Of a DNA stretch of 64,000 bases, positions 1-6,805 are shown piece after piece. Made by a program: the position numbers and the translations under genes. The DNA lies in contig NZ_PXZO01000064.1 of NCBI RefSeq assembly GCF_003013475.1, positions 1-64,000 on the forward strand. Direction: 5' to 3'. Source of the stretch: Brevibacillus porteri (GTDB lineage Bacteria > Bacillota > Bacilli > Brevibacillales > Brevibacillaceae). How positions within the stretch are numbered: the stretch's first letter is position 1; every line of letters begins with the position of its first letter. A model generated the notes under the pieces. That model searched no databases and was not told the DNA's origin. It saw nothing but the letters and a program-made list of their open reading frames with translations.

Positions 1-1
1 T

Positions 2-325
2 GTTGTCAAAGCATTAAAAGAGTATAAAGCCCTTCGTGTTGCTGTACAAAATAAACAGGAGCGACAGGAAAAGGGCATTGATCAACTGTTTCCACGGCTT
101 CAAAAGTCTGAGTCCATGAATGAGTTGAAAGCACGGCAGATCGAAAGGGCTTTGCAGTATTCGTTGGATGAAGTAGAGCGTCAGATCATTGAAGAGAAGT
201 ATCTCAGCACATCACGGGTAAAAGACATTAACATTTATCTTGAAATGGGATTGGACAAGGATAGGTATTACGAAAGCAAAAAAGAAGCTATTGCTCAAAT
301 TGCAAAGGCACTCGGTATGATCTGA
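2..325 (+). CDS. ArpU-family phage late transcriptional regulator (5' partial)
   Basis: The reading frame is open from the window edge to a TGA at 323-325, giving 107 visible residues of a protein usually around 130-150 residues long. The sequence is helical and charged, with an ERQIIEEKYL segment and a C-terminal YYESKKEAIAQIAKALGM segment typical of the ArpU/YqaQ group of sigma-like regulators. These sit just ahead of the packaging genes and switch on late transcription in Firmicute phages. An internal ATG at 116 is not the start, because the homologous part continues upstream. The position before the terminase block agrees with the family role. Confidence 0.75.
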   Translation, partial: VVKALKEYKALRVAVQNKQERQEKGIDQLFPRLQKSESMNELKARQIERALQYSLDEVERQIIEEKYLSTSRVKDINIYLEMGLDKDRYYESKKEAIAQIAKALGMI

Positions 326-339
326 GTGCCTTATTTTTT
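307..339 (+). terminator. Rho-independent terminator overlapping the regulator stop codon
   Basis: GGCACTC (307-313) pairs with GAGTGCC (324-330), followed by a T-rich run to 339. The 3' arm overlaps the stop codon of the ArpU-like gene. Confidence 0.7.
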
Positions 340-349
340 CAAAAAAGCT

Positions 350-393
350 CCGATAAAATCCCGACAAAATACGGGACAAAATCACCGATAAAA
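350..393 (+). repeat. Four iteron-like repeats, consensus CCGAYAAAAT
   Basis: Four near-identical units start at 350, 361, 373 and 385: CCGATAAAAT, CCGACAAAAT, GGGACAAAAT and CCGATAAAA. The spacing of 11-12 bp is about one helical turn, which places all units on one face of the DNA. They follow directly after the ArpU-like gene, so they are candidate binding sites for that regulator or a late promoter control region. The assignment to ArpU is inference. Confidence 0.55.
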
Positions 394-424
394 GGCAGGA
401 CGATTTGAATTTGGATAATCGGTA

Positions 425-912
425 ATCTTGAGTCAAGAGCAGGCGACACCAGCTCTTGGGAGATACCGCCTATCCCTTATCAATGGTGTACCTGAGCGAA
501 TCTATGGGTGATGACGAATGTGACCTTACGAGAGGGGGACATTCTGAGCCTGAACGCGCTAGTCTTGCGATGATCGTAGCAGGGAACCATGCAATTATTT
601 TTCATTGTATGCATTACTGCGGTTTTCAAGTTTTGGGAACCCCTCTCGGAGCTTTAGGAAATCGCGAATTACTCTGCTGGGATTTACCGGACAGGGGATT
701 ATGCGAGGCATACGGCTCCGGCCTCTCGCCCCTTGTCCGGTATCTCTCATATTCTTCTTCGCTAACCCTGTCAAAGAGTGCAGAGGCTTTTTTCCGGTAA
801 GCAGGGGCAAATGCTTACTGATTGTTCTGCAATGCCTCCTAAAGCCTGTGACCGCAGTAGGCGTAAGGATTGGCTCGCGGCGGAGGCCCCTGCAAAAAAG
901 AGTGGGGCTTTT
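425..912 (+). ncRNA. Candidate large structured phage RNA
   Basis: This stretch has no convincing gene on either strand but many complementary segments. Helices I can see: 434-440/452-458, 516-521/539-544, 588-595/604-611, 651-658/838-845 (eight perfect pairs over about 180 nt), 672-677/780-785, 685-697/729-742 and 797-802/813-818. The loop of the last hairpin (AGGGGC, 803-808) matches GCCCCT at 886-891, and the loop at 441-445 (AGGCG) matches CGCCT at 467-471, so pseudoknots are likely. A GC hairpin with a short T run (884-912) could end the RNA. Size, ornate fold and place in the late region of a Firmicute prophage recall the ROOL and GOLLD classes, but I cannot match it to either. Confidence 0.5.
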
Positions 913-966
913 GATATAGACAAGCACCTGCCATTACCTCAGAATGGAAGTATAGGGGGTGATATT

Positions 967-1086
967 TTGCCAGAAATTTATCTAGGAATTTCGATACCTG
1001 ATATTGTTGCTAGTTCGAAAACTATTCTTCCAACTGTCGCAGGGGTTATTGTCACAGTGATACTAATAAGAAATAGTTTAAATTAA
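967..1086 (+). CDS. 39-residue single-span membrane peptide, unknown
   Basis: A TTG start at 967 follows a strong GGGGGTG ribosome site (955-961) at good spacing. The product is 39 residues: a short polar N-terminus (PEIYLGISIPDIVASSK), a hydrophobic segment (LPTVAGVIVTVILI) and a short RNSLN tail. It ends in a terminator hairpin that overlaps its stop codon. It lies directly downstream of the structured RNA candidate. Its form fits a small phage membrane peptide or a toxin-like peptide; there is no family I can name. The good ribosome site and terminator are the main support. Confidence 0.5.
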   Translation: MPEIYLGISIPDIVASSKTILPTVAGVIVTVILIRNSLN

Positions 1087-1107
1087 GCACCCACGCGGTG
1101 CTTTTTT
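1086..1107 (+). terminator. Rho-independent terminator
   Basis: AGCACC (1086-1091) pairs with GGTGCT (1097-1102) across a CACGC loop, followed by six T. It closes the short peptide gene and the RNA candidate before the next ribosome site. Confidence 0.8.
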
Positions 1108-1128
1108 CATGGAGGTGGGTGAAATGTA

Positions 1129-1623
1129 GTGCGTCAGTTCATTGATCAGACAACAGGAGAAATATACTACACGGAGGAAGTACTGCGCCGGTCGGACGAG
1201 ATTGTAAAAGTTTTTCGTCCAGTTGGTCGTAGCTCAAAATTCGTGAAGATAAAAGCCAGCCAAAAGGCAAAGCGACGGCTCCGAAAGCTGTCACTCGCTG
1301 AGGCTGGCTTTTTGTTGAAGATCGCTCCTTATGCCAGCGAGGGAACTAACCTCTTGCAAGGCGACAATGAGCGCGGGAAAAAGGGGACGCCACTTACTGT
1401 CAAAGACCTTGCCCGCATCGCAGACTGTTCCTATCAAACAGCACGCAAGATCGTTAAGACATTCATTGAGCTGCACATCATGCGTCGAACCGACTTGGAA
1501 GGACGGTCAGCATTAGCTATCAACCCCCTGTATTCTCTCAACGGGAAGACAGCCGAAGCGTGGCTCCTGCACCTATTCAGCCAGGAGATCACAGAGGCAG
1601 GCGAAGACCCAAATTTGGACTAG
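1129..1623 (+). CDS. Winged-helix phage protein, MarR/RepL-like
   Basis: The GTG start at 1129 has GGAGGTGGG upstream. The 164-residue product has a helix-turn-helix region at about residues 89-120 (LTVKDLARIADCSYQTARKI) followed by a wing-like segment and a conserved NPLYSLNG stretch, a pattern seen in RepL-like and MarR-like DNA-binding proteins of Firmicute phages and plasmids. The N-terminal 50 residues are basic and start with a YYTEE-type segment. It is probably a DNA-binding regulator or initiator-like protein; the target is unknown. The gene stands alone between a terminator and the ParB-like gene. Confidence 0.55.
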   Translation: MRQFIDQTTGEIYYTEEVLRRSDEIVKVFRPVGRSSKFVKIKASQKAKRRLRKLSLAEAGFLLKIAPYASEGTNLLQGDNERGKKGTPLTVKDLARIADCSYQTARKIVKTFIELHIMRRTDLEGRSALAINPLYSLNGKTAEAWLLHLFSQEITEAGEDPNLD

Positions 1624-1754
1624 GGGGTCGCCAGAAGCCAACAGGCAGCCAAAGCATATGGCTCTAAGCTTCAACCTCATTTTTTGCGGTGAAACAATAC
1701 ATATACTTTTCCGCTTGAATAGTAGTCGTTTGATTACACCCCCAAAACACGTAA

Positions 1755-1796
1755 CCAGCCCTACAGCATCAAGGCATGCAGCAATTCAAGGGCTGG
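1755..1796 (+). other. Inverted repeat in the gap before the ParB-like gene
   Basis: CCAGCCCT (1755-1762) and AGGGCTGG (1789-1796) form a perfect 8-bp stem with a 26-nt loop. There is only a weak T run after it, so it may be a terminator for the upstream gene or an operator. The rest of 1624-1842 shows nothing I can name. Confidence 0.35.
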
Positions 1797-1842
1797 CAAT
1801 ATTCTTTATTCTTACTTTATTGCCACGAAGGAGCTGAACAGC

Positions 1843-2409
1843 TTGGACATACGGAAAATACCAGTCTCTAAAATTAACCCGGCCCCTTATAATCCCCGTG
1901 TGGATTTGCAACCGGGCGACATCGAATACGAGAAGCTGAAACGATCGATTGAGGAATTCGGTTGCGTCGAAACGCTCGTCTGGAATGAACGGACCAGTAA
2001 CTTGGTCGGAGGTCACCAACGGTTTAAGATTCTGGTGAATGAGCTGGGATCCACGGAGGTAACAGTTTCCGTTGTTGATCTGGATGACATCCGAGAGAAG
2101 GCGCTCAATATCGCACTAAACAAGATCAGCGGTGCTTGGGATGAGGAAATGCTCGCCCAGGTGCTGGCGGAGCTCCAAGATAGTGAACTGGATCATGCGA
2201 TTACGGGCTTCGATGATAAAGAAGCAGCAGACCTCATTGCACAATTCACTTTCAAAAGCGATGAAGACACGGAGTTTACCAACGAGGAACTGGACTTGGA
2301 TGAATTTGCTGAGGACAAATTCGATTGTCACTGCCCGCGGTGTGGCTTCGTCTTCAAGCCCAAAGACCCCAATCCATCCGTTGCGGAGAGCGACCATGAT
2401 ACGGCCTGA
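1843..2409 (+). CDS. ParB/Srx-like domain protein with C-terminal zinc ribbon
   Basis: The TTG start at 1843 follows GAAGGAG. Residues 1-90 form a ParB-like fold: KIPVSKINPAPYNPR at the start and the signature GGHQRF at 56-61, the motif used by ParB-type enzymes to bind CTP or nucleotides. Residues 90-135 are helical. The C-terminus carries a CHCPRC knuckle at 162-167 followed by GFVFKPKD, a probable half zinc site. Such proteins are common just upstream of phage terminase and are often paired with DNA methyltransferases, as here, where the two reading frames overlap by 14 bp. It may guide methylation or packaging; that role is inferred from context. Confidence 0.75.
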   Translation: MDIRKIPVSKINPAPYNPRVDLQPGDIEYEKLKRSIEEFGCVETLVWNERTSNLVGGHQRFKILVNELGSTEVTVSVVDLDDIREKALNIALNKISGAWDEEMLAQVLAELQDSELDHAITGFDDKEAADLIAQFTFKSDEDTEFTNEELDLDEFAEDKFDCHCPRCGFVFKPKDPNPSVAESDHDTA

Positions 2410-3439
2410 GTGGGACTGGAGCCTTTCTGATTTAGCGTCCGTTCCCAAGAACGGGCGAAAAGTCTTTTCCTGCTTCTCGTGTGGTGGCGGTTCAACCATG
2501 GGTTACAAACTGGCAGGGTACGAAATATTGGGCAACGTCGAGATTGATCCGCAAATGATGGCACTGTACAAACGGAATCAGGACCCGAAGTACCCGTTTC
2601 AAATGCCCATTCAGGATTTCAAGAACATCCCTAATGAACAACTACCGGCAGAGCTCTTTGATCTGGACATCTTAGATGGCTCCCCTCCATGCAGCGTGTT
2701 TTCTACATCTGGAAAGCGCGAGAAGAAGTGGGGCAAGGAACATCATTTTAGAGAAGGTCAAGCAAAACAGAAGCTTGATGATCTATTCTTCGATTTCTTG
2801 GACGTGGTTGAGAAGTTACGCCCGCGGATAGTGGTTGCGGAGAACGTTAGGGGAATGATCATTGGATTAGCGAAAGGGTATGTGTCTTTGGTAGCCAAGC
2901 GGTTCCGTGAAATGGGGTACGAACCTCAATTATTCCGACTCAATTCAGCAACAATGGGTGTGCCTCAGAAGAGAGAGCGCATCTTTTTTATTGCTCGGAG
3001 AAAGGACTTGGAGCTTTCTGATCTGGCACTTGAATTCAAAGAACGACCTACTCTCTACAAGGAGATACGATCAGGAAGAGGAAGGCCGCTTGAGCCAAAT
3101 ACCAGGACGTACAAGCGTTGGTTGAAAAGAAGACCGATTGATACGAGTTTCGGGGACATTACGGAACGAGTGGAAGGCAAGGTAAGCAATTTCAACTCCA
3201 TCCTTGTTCATAATGATCGAGTTCCTAATACTGTCGCAAGTAATTCCTGCTTCATTCGCTATGATGAGCCACACTACATCAGCGACTCGGACATCATCCG
3301 AATTCAGACGTTTCCAAAAGACTATGACTTCCTGGATGCTGACGTGCAATATGTCTGCGGAATGTCTGTCCCTCCGGTAATGATGAAGAACATTGCTCAA
3401 GAAATTTACAAGCAATGGCTGTATAACCTTCCTGCTTAA
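2396..3439 (+). CDS. DNA (cytosine-5-)-methyltransferase, phage type
   Basis: I place the start at ATG 2396, inside the end of the ParB-like gene, with GGAGAG upstream; a longer in-frame upstream extension is shadow sequence. The 347-residue product shows the C5-methyltransferase motifs in order: motif I FSCGGGSTMGYKLAG (about 27-41), motif IV with the catalytic cysteine in GSPPCSVFS (Cys99), motif VI AENVRGM (about 149), motif VIII PQKRERIFF, and motifs IX-X near the C-terminus (VPPVMMKNIAQEI). No restriction enzyme gene is next to it, so it is an orphan enzyme, likely protecting phage DNA or marking packaging DNA. Target sequence unknown. Confidence 0.92.
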   Translation: MIRPEWDWSLSDLASVPKNGRKVFSCFSCGGGSTMGYKLAGYEILGNVEIDPQMMALYKRNQDPKYPFQMPIQDFKNIPNEQLPAELFDLDILDGSPPCSVFSTSGKREKKWGKEHHFREGQAKQKLDDLFFDFLDVVEKLRPRIVVAENVRGMIIGLAKGYVSLVAKRFREMGYEPQLFRLNSATMGVPQKRERIFFIARRKDLELSDLALEFKERPTLYKEIRSGRGRPLEPNTRTYKRWLKRRPIDTSFGDITERVEGKVSNFNSILVHNDRVPNTVASNSCFIRYDEPHYISDSDIIRIQTFPKDYDFLDADVQYVCGMSVPPVMMKNIAQEIYKQWLYNLPA

Positions 3440-3494
3440 ATAGCAAAAGGGAGACGCGTGAACGTCCCCCCCATGCAACCAGGTCACCCCGGCT

Positions 3495-3540
3495 GAGATA
3501 GTGGAAACCCGTGCGCACGGAATCCAAAAGCCACTATCTC
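3495..3540. repeat. Nested inverted repeat downstream of the methyltransferase
   Basis: GAGATAGTGG (3495-3504) pairs perfectly with CCACTATCTC (3531-3540). Between the arms lies CCGTGCGCACGG (3509-3520), itself a perfect 12-bp palindrome. A weaker hairpin precedes it. The arrangement could be an operator or an RNA fold; there is no T run, so a simple terminator is unlikely. Confidence 0.5.
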
Positions 3541-3580
3541 GCTATCCATTCTATCATGGAAAGCCGAGGGTGTCACAGCT

Positions 3581-3799
3581 ATGAATAACAATGAAATTGA
3601 CAAGGAAGTATTGCTTTTACAACATGAAGCCGAAAAATTGCAGCAGGTCATGGAGTCGAGAGCTCAGTATCGTAAGGTAGTACAAGCAGCTATCGCTCAG
3701 TGGATCAAAGAGCTGAAGGCTGGCGAGATTAAGATAAGTACTGTAGACGATTTCCGAAAGCTCGTAGAGTTGGACTTGGAGTTGCTCAAAGGCGAGTAA
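3581..3799 (+). CDS. Small helical phage protein, unknown
   Basis: The ATG start is preceded by GAGGGTGT at suitable spacing. The 72-residue product is strongly helical and charged (DKEVLLLQHEAEKLQQVMESR), probably a coiled coil, and has no motif I can assign. Small genes of this kind often sit just before the terminase small subunit. No membrane segment or signal peptide is visible. Confidence 0.6.
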   Translation: MNNNEIDKEVLLLQHEAEKLQQVMESRAQYRKVVQAAIAQWIKELKAGEIKISTVDDFRKLVELDLELLKGE

Positions 3800-4563
3800 G
3801 GTGGCGTCAATTAAGTAGCCACGTATTATTCGAGTGAGTACCCATCCAGCTACTTTCAGAATGACAGAAATGAATCTGTCCTTACTTTGGGTCTTAGTTT
3901 TAGCTTGATTGTTTTGCATAATAGAATCAATCTCCTTCATAATTTTTGTCTTCCCCGAGTAACAATCGAGATGAGTAGGCTTTTTGTTGTGAAGAAAATG
4001 AAATTTTGTCTTCAAGGCGAAAGCTCGCCTCCTTCCAATAGTGAAATGTCGCAACAGAGAGCCGTTTGTGACTTGCAGCGGGAAAAAAATTTTTCTTTTC
4101 TCTACTTGGAGAAGTCAAAGCCAGGGAGGTAATTCTATCTGTCTGGCTAAAACAACACAGACTCTACTGCGCAGGAGGCTGTCTGCTAACGTTTGGTAGT
4201 CGAATGGCTATTAGTGGGCGAATAAACCTACAAAACGCAAAAAAGAGGCAATTCTGATGGTCTCGTGATGACCTGAATTTGCCCACTGAGGTGGAACTTT
4301 TTATGCAAGTTTTATGCAGCCTCGACCTCGGGAAATAAGCGAAAAGCCAATGAAATCAACGCTGCATATTCATACAAGCAAGGATGCAGAGTCAAAAATT
4401 ATACGGAGCCATTGGGAACTCAACAATTCCATGGCTTCTTTCTTTATACCACTGAGTCCGATAGCGGTTATTATGTCAACAGTTTTACGGTGTGAATGCA
4501 TAAGGTATTCATTTCTGGCATGCTTCGATTCCATCCAAATCAAAGGCGGTGAGGTGAGATGTA
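3800..4563. other. 764-bp stretch with no clear gene
   Basis: No convincing gene on either strand. A minus-strand frame here (internal start near 3938) runs back through the neighbouring small gene and was rejected. There are hairpins: GTGGC/GCCAC near 3801-3823, and a strong one at 4247-4283, where GGCAATTC...GGTC pairs with GACC.GAATTTGCC. Such gaps before the terminase gene often hold the late promoter or the packaging region. I could not identify a promoter with good spacing. Confidence 0.5.
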
Positions 4564-5385
4564 ATGGCAAGAGAACGAAGCCCAAACCGTGACAAGGCAT
4601 TCGAGTTGTGGCAGGAGAGCAGCGGAGAAATGCCGTTGAAAGAGATTGCCCAAAAGTTGGGTGTATCTGACTCTCAAGTTCGCAAGTGGAAGAATCAAGA
4701 CAAATGGGACGAGAATCTCAAAGGTAACGTTACCAATGGGAAAAGTAATGTGACCAATGAATCGAAAGGTAACGTTACCACTCGCGGCGGAGCGCCAAGG
4801 GGAAACAAAAACGCCCTGGGTAATCGCGGCGGACATGGTGCCCCCAAAGGAAACAGGTATGCTGTTGGCAACAATGGCGGCGCACCAATACGGAATCAGA
4901 ACGCCATTAAAACAGGTGAGTATGAAACTATCTGGCTTGATACGCTCGACGATGAGGAGCGCGAACTATACGAGCAAATTGACCTTGATCCACTGGCTCA
5001 AGCAGATGAGCAGATACGTTTTTTTAGCATCAGGGAACGCCGGATGATGAAGCGTATCAAGCGATTCACAGAGGGATTAACGGATGTGCAAAGGCGAGTA
5101 CTGCAACAGTTGAAGACCACTAAGGAGATCGTACCCATTACCGATCCAAAGACAGGAAACACCACTACGATGACTGTCACCCATGATCGAATGATGGAAA
5201 CGGAAATTGAAGAAACTGTACTCCCTGCCATCCAACGCATTTTGGAATTGGAAGATTCTTTGACGAGGATTCAAGACAAAAAGCTAAAGGCAATCCAGTT
5301 TAAGGCTCAACTATTGAGCAATGGGGGCGGTCCTGAAAAGCAGATCACCGTCCGGAGGTGGTCGCGTGACAAATCTAGCCCTTGA
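4564..5385 (+). CDS. terS: Terminase small subunit, PBSX XtmA type
   Basis: The ATG start follows GGTGAGGTGAG. The 273-residue protein begins with a helix-turn-helix (residues 10-45, PLKEIAQKLGVSDSQVRKWK), the DNA-recognition part of PBSX-type small terminases. Next comes a repeated GNVTN segment (about 54-72) and a glycine/asparagine-rich linker with three GAP.GN.NA.GN units (about 76-117). A helical oligomerisation region fills the rest, with a long C-terminal coil. It recognises the packaging site and feeds DNA to the large subunit encoded next, whose start overlaps its end by 20 bp. Length is normal for the family. Confidence 0.9.
   Translation: MARERSPNRDKAFELWQESSGEMPLKEIAQKLGVSDSQVRKWKNQDKWDENLKGNVTNGKSNVTNESKGNVTTRGGAPRGNKNALGNRGGHGAPKGNRYAVGNNGGAPIRNQNAIKTGEYETIWLDTLDDEERELYEQIDLDPLAQADEQIRFFSIRERRMMKRIKRFTEGLTDVQRRVLQQLKTTKEIVPITDPKTGNTTTMTVTHDRMMETEIEETVLPAIQRILELEDSLTRIQDKKLKAIQFKAQLLSNGGGPEKQITVRRWSRDKSSP
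4723..4779. repeat. Repeated palindrome GGTAACGTTACC inside terS, candidate packaging site
   Basis: The perfect 12-bp palindrome GGTAACGTTACC occurs at 4723-4734 and again at 4768-4779. A degenerate copy AGTAATGTGACC lies between them at 4744-4755. Starts are 21 and 24 bp apart. Packaging sites of headful phages often lie in the small-terminase gene, so this is a candidate pac region. The repeats also encode GNVT units of the protein, so a purely coding cause is possible. Confidence 0.4.
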
Positions 5386-6781
5386 ACTCGATCTTGATCC
5401 ATTCGATGGCTGGACACCTCATCCGAAGCAAATCGAAGTTATGGAATGCGATGCCCGAAACGTAGTCATGAACTGCGGTCGTCGCGGTGGTAAAACGAAC
5501 GTGGGGGCGCGGAAGTTTTTCGATAAAGTCCTATCAGATATTGAGGCAGACAAAGGCTTGCCATACAAGCCCCCTCGAAATCTGAAAGTGATGAAGAAGC
5601 CTAAGCCAAGGCTTGAATACTGGTGTGTGTCTCCGACCTATTCCATGTCAGAAATTCAGCAGGAAGAGCTGGGAGCGGTCATTCCAGAGGAAATGATCGA
5701 GAGCTGGGATTTATCCAAGAATCGGGTGTGGCTGAAAGGGTACATTCTCATTCAGTTTAAATCTGCCGACAACCCAAAGACACTAGTTGGTAAAGGGTTG
5801 GACGGAGTATGGCTTGATGAGGCTTCCAAGATGAAGGAGCAGACATGGAGTGGATATCTCTCTTATGCTCTCGCTGATAAAGGCGGCTGGAGCGTTTGGA
5901 CGACGACGCCAGAGGGAATGAACTGGTTTTACCATGACATCGTTTTGAATGGCCAGCATACGCAGGCAGGCGGTCAACTGGACGAATATCGCAATGATCC
6001 AGAGTGGAGAAATTTTTACTGGACGAGTAAGGACAATCCGCTGCCAGAATTACAAAAGAATATTCAGCGCATGATCGAGACCATGCCGAAACGATATGTG
6101 GACCGGGAGATTTTCGCCCGGTTCGATGTGTTTTTTGGGCAGGTCTATGAGGAGTTTGACCGCTCGATACATGTTGTACCGCGCGCGCTTTGCGAGCAGA
6201 AGTTCAAAGACGGACATTTTGTGCACATTGAGGCAGGTAAGGACTGGGGCTTTACAAACCCTGGTGTTACTCTCGTCGGGGCAATGACAGCCAACGGAGA
6301 GCTATGGATTGTTGATGCCATCTACAAGGCTCAGATGGAGATTCTTGTTCCCGGCAGCTCAGATTGCTGGGTGGCTCAAGACAAGGAACTCATGAAGAAA
6401 TGGAAGATCAAGTTGTTTTGGTGCGACTCAGAGAACGCCAGCAACATCAAGACGTACCTGACCAATGGTTTGCCAGCCAGGGCAGCACAGAAGCACTTGA
6501 AAGAAGGGATACGGGCTGTCTCCATTCTGTTCAAAGTGAAGAGTGACAACGGCAGGCCAAACATCTTCATTTCTGATCACTTGAAAGAAGTCATCCAAGA
6601 GTTGACCAACTATCGTTATCCAGAGGGTACTACTGGTGATAGTGCTGAGGTGCCATTAAAAGAAAATGACCATGCAATGGATTCATTGCGATATCTGGTT
6701 TGGAACAGCAAAGTGTTCCGCCAGTTTCTTATCAGTCGTTTCAAAGTTATCCCTTGGAAAATACCTGAAAAAGACTCATGA
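5366..6781 (+). CDS. terL: Terminase large subunit (packaging ATPase and nuclease)
   Basis: I choose GTG 5366, which has GGAGGTGG immediately upstream, over an earlier in-frame ATG at 5321 that lies deeper in terS. The 471-residue protein has a Walker A site CGRRGGKT (38-45) and Walker B VWLDE (148-152) for the ATPase that drives DNA into the prohead. The C-terminal half has RNase H-like nuclease carboxylates: DWGFTNPG near 295, DSENASN near 355 and DHAMDS near 440. It acts with the small subunit upstream and docks on the portal encoded next. Confidence 0.95.
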   Translation: MTNLALELDLDPFDGWTPHPKQIEVMECDARNVVMNCGRRGGKTNVGARKFFDKVLSDIEADKGLPYKPPRNLKVMKKPKPRLEYWCVSPTYSMSEIQQEELGAVIPEEMIESWDLSKNRVWLKGYILIQFKSADNPKTLVGKGLDGVWLDEASKMKEQTWSGYLSYALADKGGWSVWTTTPEGMNWFYHDIVLNGQHTQAGGQLDEYRNDPEWRNFYWTSKDNPLPELQKNIQRMIETMPKRYVDREIFARFDVFFGQVYEEFDRSIHVVPRALCEQKFKDGHFVHIEAGKDWGFTNPGVTLVGAMTANGELWIVDAIYKAQMEILVPGSSDCWVAQDKELMKKWKIKLFWCDSENASNIKTYLTNGLPARAAQKHLKEGIRAVSILFKVKSDNGRPNIFISDHLKEVIQELTNYRYPEGTTGDSAEVPLKENDHAMDSLRYLVWNSKVFRQFLISRFKVIPWKIPEKDS

Positions 6782-6805
6782 GAAAAATGAAGGGGGTGAG
6801 AAATC

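Noticed and set aside
350..393. Possible CRISPR-like array
   Set aside because: Units are only 10 bp with 1-3 bp between them, so there are no spacers; this fits binding sites.
456..927. Several overlapping frames of about 100-114 codons in the structured RNA region
   Set aside because: None has a ribosome site at its start, they overlap in opposite strands, and their proteins look like translated hairpins.
3617..4054. A 145-codon minus-strand frame with a weak internal ribosome site (start near 3938)
   Set aside because: It runs antisense through most of the well-supported small gene at 3581-3799, and the translated sequence has no recognisable pattern; only its first 45 codons lie in free DNA.
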